64,000 nt of DNA, taken from contig NZ_QCZJ01000016.1 in assembly GCF_003075435.1 (NCBI RefSeq), positions 1 to 64,000 on the forward strand. The letters run 5' to 3'. How positions within the stretch are numbered: position 1 is the first letter of the stretch; the number at the start of each line of letters is the position of its first letter. Shown one piece after another: positions 9,259 through 18,295 of this stretch. The notes under the pieces are model-generated. The model was not told where the DNA came from and did not search any database. It saw only the letters and a program-made list of their open reading frames with translations. The stretch comes from Terrimonas sp. (GTDB taxonomy: Bacteria > Bacteroidota > Bacteroidia > Chitinophagales > Chitinophagaceae). A program made the position numbers and the translations under genes.

Positions 9259-9873
9259 TCATTTAAAAACCAATTGGTTTGCCAGGTTAATTTCATCCTG
9301 TGTTATAGTATGCCCCATGCCGGGATATACCTTTTCGGTAACAGCAGCGCCCATCTGTTTTAATATACTGGTAGTAGCATTTACCCGTTCTACCGGCACA
9401 TGAAAATCAGGGTCACCTGTTCCTATAAATACCGGTGTTTCTTCAAAGTTACCTTTATAGTTTTCAGGATAAATTTTATCTCCAATTAAACCGCCGGTAA
9501 AAGCAACTGCCCCGCCATATTTTGAGGCATTGCGTGCTATATACTCCAGCGCTAAGCATGCGCCCTGCGAAAATCCGAGAAAATAAATTTTATCTTTTGC
9601 TATTCCCTTTTCAATGGCTTCCCCTGCTGCTTTCCCTACAAGTGCCAATGCGCCAGCCAGCCACGGCTGATTCTCTGCTACAGGCGCTAAAAAGGAATAG
9701 GGGTACCATGTATTATTTGTTGCCAGGGGCGCTAATAACAGACAATCTTTTACATTAAGATGCCCGGCTAAGGATAGAATATCTTCAGCGCTGCCGCCAC
9801 GGCCGTGCAGCATTATTAGTGCTTTAGCCGGGTTCTTTATATTTCCGGATATTATAATATTTTCTTTATGCAT
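9259..9873 (-). CDS. Alpha/beta hydrolase, MhqD-like carboxylesterase
   Basis: A 204-residue cytoplasmic hydrolase of the phospholipase/carboxylesterase group. The nucleophile elbow GFSQG places Ser102 as the catalytic serine; HGRGGS (23-28) is the oxyanion strand, GTGDPDFHVP carries the Asp, and GMGHTI the His. Its start lies 25 bp after the ring-cleaving dioxygenase gene on the same strand, so the two are probably co-transcribed. The pair has the same content as mhqO-mhqD of Bacillus subtilis, which are induced by hydroquinones and catechol. The exact substrate is not known. Confidence 0.88.
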   Translation of the reverse strand: MHKENIIISGNIKNPAKALIMLHGRGGSAEDILSLAGHLNVKDCLLLAPLATNNTWYPYSFLAPVAENQPWLAGALALVGKAAGEAIEKGIAKDKIYFLGFSQGACLALEYIARNASKYGGAVAFTGGLIGDKIYPENYKGNFEETPVFIGTGDPDFHVPVERVNATTSILKQMGAAVTEKVYPGMGHTITQDEINLANQLVFK

Positions 9874-9898
9874 TTTTTATTATTAGCAGTTGTATACT

Positions 9899-10834
9899 TT
9901 ATTTCAATACAGGCAACACTCTTTCAATCTCAGCTCTTGCAGGTTCATATTGTTTAGGCAATTTTAATTTGCTGCCTAATTGTATCAGCGGTTCATCTAC
10001 TGTAAATCCGGGATTATCTGTAGCTATTTCAAAAAGCACGCCACCCGGTTCCCTGAAATATAATGAGAAGAAATAATCACGGTCAATTTTGGGTGTTATC
10101 TGCAAACCGGCACTTAATATTTTTTCCCTGAATGCCATCTGCACATCATCAGTTTCTACCCTGAAGGCAATGTGGTGATTAGTGCCTGCGGCATTATAAC
10201 CACGCTTCCCTTTTTCATCAACCAGGATATCTATTGTTGACGCTGTTTCTATAGCATCAGTTATAAAGCGATACCTGTTCCCTTCCTGCCCGGTTTGTTT
10301 ATATCCCAAAATATCAGTGAGCACTCTTGCTGTTGGCTCAAGTTCTTTTAAGCTTAGTGTTGTTCCCTGGAATCCTTTGGTAGCAACGCTTTCAGCAACT
10401 TCACCTGTTACCCATCCTTTACGGTTATCCGTAGTTTTCGGCACTACCAGTGCCAGGTTTAATCCATCGGGATCTGTGAACGGGAGATATATTTCCCCGA
10501 AACGTTCAACTGCTTCTTGGGTTTTGATATTGAATTGTTTAAAGCGTTCTTTCCAGAAATCTATACTTCCCCCGGCAACAGCATATGCTATTTCAGTAGC
10601 CATTCCCACACCATTGGTGCCCTGTCCTATTCCTTCCCACGGAAAAAATGTTAAGATAGTTCCGGGTGTGCCTTCTTCATTGCCATAATAAAAATGATAG
10701 GTACCGGGATCATCAAAGTTTACGGTTTTCTTAACCAGCCTCAGCCCTAATACTTTTGTATAAAAGTCATGGTTACGCTGGGCAATATTGGCAATAGCCG
10801 TTATATGATGCAATCCTAAAATTCTGTTTGACAT
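9899..10834 (-). CDS. Ring-cleaving dioxygenase, MhqO/VOC family
   Basis: A 311-residue protein with two glyoxalase/VOC modules: one from LGLHHITAI (residues 6-14), the second from about 155, with a metal-type NHHIAF His and FEIATDNPGF Glu near the end. This matches the MhqO/MhqA type of Fe(II)-dependent extradiol dioxygenases that open hydroquinone or catechol rings. First gene of a likely operon with the MhqD-like esterase. No MarR-type regulator, the usual control in Bacillus, is adjacent. Confidence 0.88.
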   Translation of the reverse strand: MSNRILGLHHITAIANIAQRNHDFYTKVLGLRLVKKTVNFDDPGTYHFYYGNEEGTPGTILTFFPWEGIGQGTNGVGMATEIAYAVAGGSIDFWKERFKQFNIKTQEAVERFGEIYLPFTDPDGLNLALVVPKTTDNRKGWVTGEVAESVATKGFQGTTLSLKELEPTARVLTDILGYKQTGQEGNRYRFITDAIETASTIDILVDEKGKRGYNAAGTNHHIAFRVETDDVQMAFREKILSAGLQITPKIDRDYFFSLYFREPGGVLFEIATDNPGFTVDEPLIQLGSKLKLPKQYEPARAEIERVLPVLK

Positions 10835-10955
10835 AGTGTGATCTTTATAGATGCAAATTTTGCACTATGCCTGCTCAAAAAAAATAATATAGATTAAGTT
10901 GTCTGTTACGCGCGGGGCAATTATTTCTGATGTCTTTAAAATACCGGACCGCAGA

Positions 10956-11771
10956 TTATTTACTTATAAAGTAGTTATGCATAAACAGCATTTGGTATTG
11001 AACGGCATTGGTCCAGTAAGCCCAGTTATGCGCACCCGGTCTCACAATATAATCATGCGGTATGTTGCGGTATAAAAGTTCCTTGTGCAGATTTTCATTC
11101 ACTTCATAAAAAAAATCACTGCTACCACAATCAATAATAAAGGAAAGAGAAGCTGGGGTAAGCAGGTGAAGCATATTGATCACTGTATTTTTTTCCCAGC
11201 GGTCTGGGTATTGGGCGTAAGGGCCAAGGCGTTTTGCCATATCCCAGTTATTGGGAAAAGGGCGTATATCAACACCCCCGCTCATACTGCCGGCAGCACC
11301 AAACACATCCTGGTGCTTAAAGGCCAGGTATAATGCACCGTGTCCGCCCATACTCAGCCCGGTGATGGCTCTCCCTTTTCTGTCTTTAATGGTTTTGTAT
11401 TTTGAATCAATCCAGCTAACCAGCTCTGTTGCAATATATGTTTCATAACGAAAAGATGAATCAACAGGGCTATCCCAATACCAGCTACCAAAATTTCCAT
11501 CAGGACAAACGATAATGATGTTATAAGTATCAGCTAATTTTTCAACACCGGTTGCCTTTTTAACCCAATCGGCATAATTGCCGCTATAACCGTGCAGTAA
11601 ATACACAACAGGCAACGCTTTGGCAGCAGCATAATTATCTGGTTTTATCACTACCGCCTTAATATTTTTATTCATGATATTGCTGCGGGTTTCAACAGTA
11701 TCGGTAATGGCGGCGTGAAGCTGATATTGAAATCCGAGAAGAAAAATCAATCCTGACAAAAAAGTTTTCAT
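10956..11771 (-). CDS. Secreted esterase, esterase D/feruloyl esterase-like
   Basis: A 271-residue alpha/beta hydrolase with an N-terminal signal peptide (about 1-20). The oxyanion loop LLHGYSGNYADW is at 58-69, the nucleophile is Ser140 in GLSMGG, an acid residue sits in DCGSSDFFY, and the His in PGAHNW. The family includes acyl esterases, feruloyl or acetyl-xylan esterases and S-formylglutathione hydrolase; export argues for action on polymer side groups. It is divergent from an SGNH hydrolase gene (gap 101 bp), which hints at a shared carbohydrate-deesterifying role. Confidence 0.88.
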   Translation of the reverse strand: MKTFLSGLIFLLGFQYQLHAAITDTVETRSNIMNKNIKAVVIKPDNYAAAKALPVVYLLHGYSGNYADWVKKATGVEKLADTYNIIIVCPDGNFGSWYWDSPVDSSFRYETYIATELVSWIDSKYKTIKDRKGRAITGLSMGGHGALYLAFKHQDVFGAAGSMSGGVDIRPFPNNWDMAKRLGPYAQYPDRWEKNTVINMLHLLTPASLSFIIDCGSSDFFYEVNENLHKELLYRNIPHDYIVRPGAHNWAYWTNAVQYQMLFMHNYFISK

Positions 11772-11872
11772 TGTATATACTTTGAATTAAAATTAATGAT
11801 AGGTTATGAATTTGCAAGCTCATTATAATTTTTTAGTAGTACATTGAACAAGTCTTTATATAATACTTTTTT

Positions 11873-12988
11873 ATGAATAGAATTTTCATGCTTTTATTCC
11901 TTTCAATGATTGTTGGTTTCTCTTACTCACAAGCCTCACATACCTACAAATGGTTTGACCCGGCTCAATCCGCATTTCCTGTTATTGAAGGCAGAGGATG
12001 GCAAGCTGAGTTAAAAGATGCTTACGACAGGTTTCCTGCAAAAGCAGAACAAACAGTTAGGAAAGAAGTATGGAAGCTGTCAAAAAATGCTGCAGGAGAA
12101 TATATACGATTTACGACCAATGCAAGCGAAATTGTTGTTCGCTATATAGTATCCGGTGGAAAAAACTTTGACCATATGCCGTCTACCGGCGTGAGCGGGG
12201 TTGATCTATATGTACAGGATAATGCGGATAACTGGCATTGGGTAAGGGCAGCTTACAAATTCGGAGATACTATCGAGTACAGGTATTCTGGTTTTGCTTC
12301 ACCTGCTCCGGTAAAAGAATTCCGGTTATACCTGCCTTTATATAATACACCTGTATGGTTGAATATAGGCGTGCCGGAAACCAATACATTTTCTGCATTA
12401 CCTGTAAACAAAGAAAAACCTTTGGTGCTGTATGGCACTTCTATTTTACAGGGCGGCTGCGCCAGCAGACCGGGATTAGCATGGACAAATATTTTAGGAA
12501 GAAAGCTGAATATGCCTATTATTAACCTGGGCTTTTCCGGTAATGGACGGCTGGAGCAACCGGTAATTGATCTGATCAATGAAATTGACGCGAAACTTTT
12601 TGTACTTGATTGTCAACCGAACCTTGTTGATAAAAAACAGTACCCGGAACCTGAGCTTGAAAACCGTATTCGTAATTCGGTAAAAAGCCTGCAATCAAAA
12701 CATCCCGCTACGCCAATATTATTGGCTGAACATTGCTGCGGTTTTCCTGCTGTAAATCTTGATTCTGCCTCTGCAAACCGGTATATATGGACAAGCGAAG
12801 TGATGGCAAATACTTTTTCAAAAATGAAAAAAGAAGGGGTAAAAAATATTTATTTACTCACGGCAAAAGATATAGGCTTTGATATGGAAAGCACGGTAGA
12901 CGGTACACATCCTAACGATATAGGTATGATGAAGTACGCGGAAGCGTATGAAAAAGCTATAAGGAAAATATTTTCTACAGGCAGGTAA
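11873..12988 (+). CDS. Secreted SGNH/GDSL hydrolase with N-terminal GxDLY domain
   Basis: A 371-residue protein with a signal peptide (about 1-20). Residues 25-175 form a beta-sandwich with the signature GVDLYVQD (109-116), known as the SGNH hydrolase-like N-terminal domain. The hydrolase part follows: Ser190 in LYGTSILQGG (block I), NLGFSGNGR (block II), LDCQPN in place of GxND (block III), and DGTHPND with the catalytic His near 344 (block V). Likely removes acyl groups from polysaccharides outside the cell. Block III differs from the usual Gly-x-Asn-Asp but keeps Asn. Confidence 0.88.
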   Translation: MNRIFMLLFLSMIVGFSYSQASHTYKWFDPAQSAFPVIEGRGWQAELKDAYDRFPAKAEQTVRKEVWKLSKNAAGEYIRFTTNASEIVVRYIVSGGKNFDHMPSTGVSGVDLYVQDNADNWHWVRAAYKFGDTIEYRYSGFASPAPVKEFRLYLPLYNTPVWLNIGVPETNTFSALPVNKEKPLVLYGTSILQGGCASRPGLAWTNILGRKLNMPIINLGFSGNGRLEQPVIDLINEIDAKLFVLDCQPNLVDKKQYPEPELENRIRNSVKSLQSKHPATPILLAEHCCGFPAVNLDSASANRYIWTSEVMANTFSKMKKEGVKNIYLLTAKDIGFDMESTVDGTHPNDIGMMKYAEAYEKAIRKIFSTGR

Positions 12989-13032
12989 AAGACTAAAATC
13001 AGAGCTGTTGTGAAAGGATAGGGCATGCCCTG

Positions 13033-13971
13033 CTATTTTCCACTGACTAAATTCCGTATCTGATCATCAATTTGTTTTGCTTTGATTCTTGCTTCTTTAA
13101 GCGGCAGTCCAACTTTCATTTCGGGCCTCGTATGTTTTATAGCGGTAAGCCAGGCATCTTTCATTATACCTTGCTTTTCTGCAACCATCTGCAAAATTTT
13201 TTCTCCGTTGGGATAAGTTGATATAATATCATTAATGCTTGCGGCGCCGGCAATTTTATCTTCATTAAGATATAGCAAAACCTGCTTTGCCATCAGCCAG
13301 TGCCCTTCGTCGCCGGGATGAACGCCGTCTTTGGCTAAAACAAAAGAAGTGTCTTTCGCCCGGTGATCCAGCAAATATTTTTTCATGGGAAAATGAATAT
13401 CCGCTACATCCCATTCTGCCCTGTAGCGCTGGCTAAGCAGCCATTCACTATACCTGTCAAGCACTTCAGCATAGCCCGCATGCCCACCGTTTTTTTCATC
13501 AAATATCGGGGGTGTAAGGTGAACCATTTTTGCACCGGTTTTAATTACTGCATCGTGCAGCCAGATTATACCTACTTTGAACTTCTGGAACCTTTGCTCA
13601 TCAAATGGCTGGTATATACCATCATTCATGCCATAACTTGCAAATACGATATCAGGCTTGATAGCAGCAAGCACCCGCGCTAATCTTTCGTGCAGGTCTG
13701 GTCTTGGAAATCTTCCATCCGCATGCCCCTCTTCCGAAAGCCCTGAAACCGTTTCGCTCGGCAGTCCTACATTTATAAACTCGTAATGTTTACCGGGATA
13801 ATTAATGGTAAAATAAGTTTCAATATCTGTAACATATTTACCGGCATAGGTAATACTGTTACCGATAAAGAGTATACGCTTTACTTTTTTAGGAAAGGGT
13901 CCGGCATTTCTATACGAGATGGTAAGCACACCGAATAAAGCAATGCAAATAATACTACAATATTTTTTCAT
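13033..13971 (-). CDS. Secreted SGNH/GDSL hydrolase
   Basis: A 312-residue protein with a signal peptide or membrane anchor at the N-terminus. All four blocks are clear: Ser39 in FIGNSITY, Gly in NVGLPSETV, Asn in SYGMNDG, and His in DGVHPGDEGH. It lies 16 bp after the cytochrome-LRR gene in the same direction and is probably the last gene of the three-gene unit NHL propeller, cytochrome-LRR, hydrolase. A carbohydrate esterase role is likely; the substrate is unknown. Confidence 0.88.
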   Translation of the reverse strand: MKKYCSIICIALFGVLTISYRNAGPFPKKVKRILFIGNSITYAGKYVTDIETYFTINYPGKHYEFINVGLPSETVSGLSEEGHADGRFPRPDLHERLARVLAAIKPDIVFASYGMNDGIYQPFDEQRFQKFKVGIIWLHDAVIKTGAKMVHLTPPIFDEKNGGHAGYAEVLDRYSEWLLSQRYRAEWDVADIHFPMKKYLLDHRAKDTSFVLAKDGVHPGDEGHWLMAKQVLLYLNEDKIAGAASINDIISTYPNGEKILQMVAEKQGIMKDAWLTAIKHTRPEMKVGLPLKEARIKAKQIDDQIRNLVSGK

Positions 13972-13987
13972 GATTGATCATTAAAAA

Positions 13988-15361
13988 TCAATGCTCGATG
14001 GTTATATCTTTTGAGACAGACTGAAAATCTTTAATCCCGTCTTCCGTTACTTTTGTTTGCCAGAGATTAGTTTTCTTAAGTGCTTTCATTTCCTTTAAAA
14101 CAGCAAAACTTTTATCGGTAATATCATTCTCCCCAATATTCAGAATATTGAGTTGTTGAAGTTTACCCAATGGTGTTATTATTTCATCAGCAAGTTTTGT
14201 TTGCTGCATATCTAACTTGTTAAGCATGCTGAAGCTGCCAATGATTTGTAAAGCTTCTTTTGACAGTACACAATGTTTTACATCGAGCTGGTATAGCTGT
14301 TCTTTTACTGCATAAAGCTTATTTAACAGATTGACTATTTCAGATTCAGTTGATTGCTGCACCATAACAAATGAAGCCTGCAACAGATTGCTCTCAGATG
14401 ATACAGACCGGAGAATAATACCGGCTTCTTTAAGTTGCTTTAAAGCAGCAGAATCTGCTGCCGCTGCAACAGGAAGAATGATGTCTTTATCATTTGCCGC
14501 ATCAATACCAAGATAAGCAGATATGAGATATTTGCTTTTATCATCTGCATGCTGCTTTGCAACATTTTTTTCATAATCCGCTCCCGTGTTTATCCACCAT
14601 TTGATAAGTGATATCTCTACAGGTGTTAACGCCGGTTGATTATCCGCAGGCATAAATTTAGAGCTGGTAACAGGCAGGGTTACACGATGGAGCAGTTCGC
14701 TCTTTTCTAAATCTGCAGCAATAACAGCAGCGCCGCTTTTGCCTCCTTTTGTTATGCCATCTTTGCTGCTCAAATCAAGATCGCCTTTTTGTTTGCCGGG
14801 GTTATGACAGCTTATACATTTGTTATTGAGTACCGGCTGAATAATATCTTCATATACAATTACAGAATCTACAGAGGCAAATGTTTTTTTAGGGATGGTT
14901 TTGGGTGCCGCGCCAAAAATTTTTTGCAGAGAAGCCGGCAGGTATTTCGTCAGGTATCCTTCCCCGTGAGTCATGTTGCCACCAAGGTGCCCACCAATAG
15001 CAATCAGTATGGTAGAGATAATAAGTAAAGCATTGCTGGTTTTTTTCCCTGGCTCAGGTTTTCTCCTGGTTAACCAACAGGCAAAACAAACAATAGCCGC
15101 TGCAATACCTATCCATTTATGCCAGGAAAGTGTATTTGCATCATAGCCGCCCTTGCCGGATAATAAAAACCCGGTAACTATTGCAAACACAGCGCCGGCA
15201 AAACCGGCAAGCAATGCTATATCAATTGCTTTATCAAGCAATATGCTTTTGCGGTACGCTGATATAATAACCAGCAATACCGCAAATACAATAATACCTA
15301 TCGGAAGATGAACAACAAGAGGATGAAACCTGCCTAAAAATTGCGACCAGTCTGTTTGCAT
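13988..15361 (-). CDS. Membrane DUF2231, c-type cytochrome and LRR fusion protein
   Basis: 457 residues in three parts. Residues 1-125 hold four membrane segments with the DUF2231-type start GRFHPLVVHLPIG. Residues 170-260 are a Planctomycete-type cytochrome c domain (PSCyt1) with one heme motif CISCH (182-186) and a later Met in SKFMPAD that may be an axial ligand. Residues about 350-457 contain short leucine-rich repeats (LGKLQQLNILNIGENDITD). The heme side should face the periplasm. It sits 9 bp after the NHL gene and 16 bp before the SGNH hydrolase. An electron-transfer role is inferred from the heme only. Confidence 0.85.
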   Translation of the reverse strand: MQTDWSQFLGRFHPLVVHLPIGIIVFAVLLVIISAYRKSILLDKAIDIALLAGFAGAVFAIVTGFLLSGKGGYDANTLSWHKWIGIAAAIVCFACWLTRRKPEPGKKTSNALLIISTILIAIGGHLGGNMTHGEGYLTKYLPASLQKIFGAAPKTIPKKTFASVDSVIVYEDIIQPVLNNKCISCHNPGKQKGDLDLSSKDGITKGGKSGAAVIAADLEKSELLHRVTLPVTSSKFMPADNQPALTPVEISLIKWWINTGADYEKNVAKQHADDKSKYLISAYLGIDAANDKDIILPVAAAADSAALKQLKEAGIILRSVSSESNLLQASFVMVQQSTESEIVNLLNKLYAVKEQLYQLDVKHCVLSKEALQIIGSFSMLNKLDMQQTKLADEIITPLGKLQQLNILNIGENDITDKSFAVLKEMKALKKTNLWQTKVTEDGIKDFQSVSKDITIEH

Positions 15362-15370
15362 GGATATTTT

Positions 15371-16477
15371 TTAAACTCTCTCCAGTTTTACAGGATATGT
15401 TTTCTCAGCATTCCATTGGCATACATACACATTCTTTTCATCATCTACGCATACATCATGGCCGTGATAAAAAATCGCACCATCCATGAACATGGGTTGC
15501 AATACGCCATTTTTGTATACAGGCTTTGTACCGCCGGGGTTTGAAACTACTTTATTATTCTTGTCAAGTATAGTAACAAACCCGGATTTCCCCCCATTCA
15601 TTTTTCCGCTGTCTCTAAAGTTTGACCAGCACACGCCGGCATAAATATTTTCTCCGTTAATAACCGGGCGACATACATAAGCGCCCGGAAGCTTTACTGT
15701 TTCTATATATTTACCATCAAGCGTGAAAAATTTAAATGCGTTCTCATTACGCGAGGTGCAAATTAATTTGGGTGATGATGGATTACGTGTATCAACAGCA
15801 ATACCATGCGCCTGGCTCAGGTTATGTTCGGGATTGACGTTATTGTGCCCGCCAAAGTGCCTGATATATTCTCCTTTGTGATTGTATTGAATAATATAAT
15901 CAGAGCCGTAGCCATCTGCCACATAAAAATCACCGTTCGGTGCAACGGCAGTTTCGGTTGGCTGAAATTTCTCATCATCTTTATATACACCTATAGTTGC
16001 AGGATGACCCAATGCAAATACAAGATCACCATTGATCGTTGTTTTATACACAGAACCCGATTGTCTTCCGCCCTTACCATTTCTGCCGAGATAATAACCG
16101 CTATCGGCAATAAACAAAAAATCTTCACCGCCTTCATTGGTTAGTGTTAGCCCGTGCCCACCTGAATATTTTGTGCCCCATGAATCAAGCAGTTTACCTG
16201 ATTTATCATATACAAGTATATTATTCCTTATTTCGTCTCCCAGCATTACCAGCCTGCCTTTAGAGTCCTGCACCATTTCGTGGCAGTTAAGCACCGGTGT
16301 TTTTGAAGGGTCAAGATCACCCCAGGTTTTATTTACCTTATACCTGAATGCTCCGTGACCGATGATGCTATCGTCATTTGGGTTTGTTTTGCCAATAATA
16401 TTAAATCCTGCTACCGCTCCGGTTGTAAGCATAATTGTTTTTTTTAGAAATGATCTTCTGTGATTGTTATTATTCAT
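15371..16477 (-). CDS. NHL-repeat beta-propeller protein with Tat-type signal
   Basis: 368 residues. The N-terminus MNNNNHRRSFLKK followed by a hydrophobic stretch is a twin-arginine export signal. The rest reads as a six-bladed NHL propeller (GHGLTLTN, EKFQPTETAVAPNGDFYVADGYG, SQAHGIAVDT, VYVCQW blades), as in the lyase half of peptidylglycine-amidating enzymes. First gene of the probable unit with the cytochrome-LRR and SGNH genes (gaps 9 and 16 bp). Its activity is not known; Tat export suggests folding or cofactor loading in the cytoplasm. Confidence 0.82.
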   Translation of the reverse strand: MNNNNHRRSFLKKTIMLTTGAVAGFNIIGKTNPNDDSIIGHGAFRYKVNKTWGDLDPSKTPVLNCHEMVQDSKGRLVMLGDEIRNNILVYDKSGKLLDSWGTKYSGGHGLTLTNEGGEDFLFIADSGYYLGRNGKGGRQSGSVYKTTINGDLVFALGHPATIGVYKDDEKFQPTETAVAPNGDFYVADGYGSDYIIQYNHKGEYIRHFGGHNNVNPEHNLSQAHGIAVDTRNPSSPKLICTSRNENAFKFFTLDGKYIETVKLPGAYVCRPVINGENIYAGVCWSNFRDSGKMNGGKSGFVTILDKNNKVVSNPGGTKPVYKNGVLQPMFMDGAIFYHGHDVCVDDEKNVYVCQWNAEKTYPVKLERV

Positions 16478-16543
16478 AATGCAAGAAATATAAAATGGTT
16501 CAATTTACACTGTTTTAGTGAATATCGGTTGTAAGGGAAAGGG

Positions 16544-17113
16544 TTATTGCAAGACCGTTTCCAGTTCATCAACCCAGTATTTATCTCCTTTATATATACC
16601 CAATAAGTAATTGTATTGGTGATGAAAGTCTGATTCATTTAAACAGCGTTTCAAAATTCTTAACGCTTCTACTGCTGCCCCTTCTTTATCTCCCCTTTTT
16701 ACTAAAGCCAGGAGATCGCTCTTGAGCAATTGAATAGTTTGTTCTTTCCAATCACTAACAATATAAATGAGAATCCAATAATTCCATAGTTCTTCGTGAT
16801 CTTTTTTAAAAACCTTTTGGATGTATGGAATTAGCGGTTTTCCTATTGAAGCAAGTAGTTTAGCAACATCTCTAACAACTGGCCAATTGCCATCTTGTAA
16901 GAACTCCAAAAGCTCACTAAGGCAATGGGATAACCTGGCATATCCTAAATGCCGTATTACAATTCCCGCCTCATAGGATTTTATATATTTTGCCGAAACC
17001 AATTCTTTTAATTGGTCTTCAGTAAGACTGTCAAATATTTTCAATGTTTCAATTTGATCATCGGGTTCTTTATCCCATGAAACATTTGATAAAAGGTTGT
17101 CAAGCGTTTGCAT
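16544..17113 (-). CDS. DUF5071 domain-containing protein
   Basis: A 189-residue cytoplasmic protein. The central part (about 75-165) shows the DUF5071 pattern: LLEFLQDGNWPVVRDVAKLL, a short repeat, then a Trp-rich helix HEELWNYWILIYI. The family is helical, HEAT-like and of unknown function, and members often occur near toxin-immunity loci, but no toxin is visible here. It separates the NHL operon from the palindrome cluster. Confidence 0.7.
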   Translation of the reverse strand: MQTLDNLLSNVSWDKEPDDQIETLKIFDSLTEDQLKELVSAKYIKSYEAGIVIRHLGYARLSHCLSELLEFLQDGNWPVVRDVAKLLASIGKPLIPYIQKVFKKDHEELWNYWILIYIVSDWKEQTIQLLKSDLLALVKRGDKEGAAVEALRILKRCLNESDFHHQYNYLLGIYKGDKYWVDELETVLQ

Positions 17114-17280
17114 CGTTCGTTTTTAAGGTTGTTGATTGAACAAAAACTAACGAAATAATTCCCCTTTTTTGCAAAACCGGCTTCAATTGGTTTGCCGGGG
17201 AGCGTTATTGATGATATGAAGTAAAATTACAAATGATAAGATTATAATTGTCAGCCTTTATGCTTATAGGGATTCGAACC

Positions 17281-17621
17281 TTGCATGAGGCTTAATCAAG
17301 GATATGATACCTATACAGTTGCATGCAAAAGATATAGAAAGCGAATTATAAAGCCGCCAACCTTATGACCTTAGTAACACAGGGCAACAACTCAACATTA
17401 ACCTTATTAGCATCATTGAAGGTAATAAGGTGAGTTAAGCGATCAACTGTCTGTTACTAAGGTAATAATGTTTAGATGCTAAAAGCAGTTGCATGAGGCT
17501 TAATCAAGGATATGTTATCTATAAAGTTGCATGCAAAAGATACAGAAAGCGAATTATAAAGCCGCCAACCTTATTACCTTAGTAACAGGGCAATATCTCA
17601 ACGTTAACCTTATTAGCTTAT
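17281..17621. repeat. Direct repeat with 208-bp period next to the RAYT element
   Basis: The stretch 17281-17413 is repeated at 17489-17621 at roughly 90 percent identity by eye, so the offset is 208 bp throughout. Each copy starts TTGCATGAGGCTTAATCAAG, includes GTTGCATGCAAAAGATA, and runs into the left half of a palindrome. This looks like a local tandem duplication of one palindrome plus about 78 bp of left flank. The 499-bp gap 17114-17612 holds no gene. Confidence 0.85.
17359..17472. mobile_element. Short palindromic element, copy 1 (114 bp, no gene)
   Basis: A nested imperfect palindrome. The outer 22-bp arms (17359-17380 and 17451-17472) pair with few mismatches, and an inner arm around AACCTTATTAG pairs with GGTAATAAGG. 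It lacks any coding payload. Compared with copy 3 it has an extra CA after AGTAACA and a changed centre (TTAGCATCATTGAAGG). Confidence 0.85.
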
Positions 17622-18130
17622 GATATCCCATTTCAATGTTTTCTGATATTGTTTTAAAAACTTATTATACTCTTCCGCAATGCTCATTTTTTGATGATGG
17701 ATTGGTTGATTAAGTATGTATTTACATACCTTGTCCACATCTGTTTTTGAAACAGAAAAGGCAGATGCTGATTGTTGCCATGCAAATCTCTCCGTGCATA
17801 ATTTATTATCGTGAATAAATTTTGCGGAACTGTCTGATATAATAGTAAGCATTGTCTCCTCTGATATCTTTGATGAACGGGATACAAGAAGATGCACATG
17901 TTCAGGATTGGCGTAAATACTATATGTTTTTGAATTATTGTTATTAACGATGCCCGTAATGTACTTTTCTAATCTTTCGCGATAATTTTCTACGATCAGC
18001 GGCATACGGTTTTGCGTTATCAAAATAAAATGAGTGTAAAGATTGTAATATTCTATTTTCATGGTTAGCTATATTGAAGGTAATAAGGTAAGTTAAGAGA
18101 TCGCTTATTTGTTACTAAGGTAATAATGTT
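17567..18130 (-). mobile_element. Palindromic element carrying an IS200-like/RAYT transposase
   Basis: The left half 17567-17621 and the right half 18073-18130 correspond to the two halves of the gene-free palindromes at 17359 and 18296. The transposase gene fills the apical loop: payload 17622-18072 is 451 bp, of which the coding sequence takes all but 10 bp. The transposase stop codon lies in the inner arm of the left half. IS200-type elements normally have small subterminal hairpins, not one palindrome spanning the element, so this layout is unusual. No target duplication is visible, as expected for this class. Confidence 0.8.
17613..18062 (-). CDS. IS200-like/REP-associated tyrosine transposase (Y1, HUH family)
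   Basis: A 149-residue single-domain Y1 transposase. The HUH metal motif is PEHVHLL (His55, His57) and the catalytic tyrosine is Tyr115 in KYILNQPIHH, followed by the EEY pattern (130-132) typical of RAYT/IS200 relatives in Bacteroidota. The first strand (YNLYTHFILITQNR) and ITGIVNNNNSKTYSIY match the family too. Such enzymes cut and rejoin single-stranded DNA at hairpins. The reading frame is intact. The gene is enclosed by two half-palindromes, and gene-free versions lie on each side, so it is likely the driver of these repeats. Confidence 0.9.
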   Translation of the reverse strand: MKIEYYNLYTHFILITQNRMPLIVENYRERLEKYITGIVNNNNSKTYSIYANPEHVHLLVSRSSKISEETMLTIISDSSAKFIHDNKLCTERFAWQQSASAFSVSKTDVDKVCKYILNQPIHHQKMSIAEEYNKFLKQYQKTLKWDIIS

Positions 18131-18295
18131 TTGGGTGATAAAGTGTTTTGATCAGACGCGTTTCAAATTATCCAGACGGTTGCGCCGGCAAAACGTAGGA
18201 TATACAGGAAAGGGGATAGCCAAACATCCAACTATTTGCTTATAGGATTCTTAACCTTATTGTTCGGAATCCTGCGCAATGAATATAAAGCTACC

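Noticed and set aside
13020-13031. Perfect 12-bp palindrome AGGGCATGCCCT at a convergent gene end, possible terminator.
   Set aside because: No loop and no T-run; too short to support a terminator.
17262-17282. GATTCGAACC next to the palindromes looks like the T-loop of a minus-strand tRNA, as at integration sites.
   Set aside because: The flanks do not form a T-stem, and no acceptor, D or anticodon arm can be built around it.
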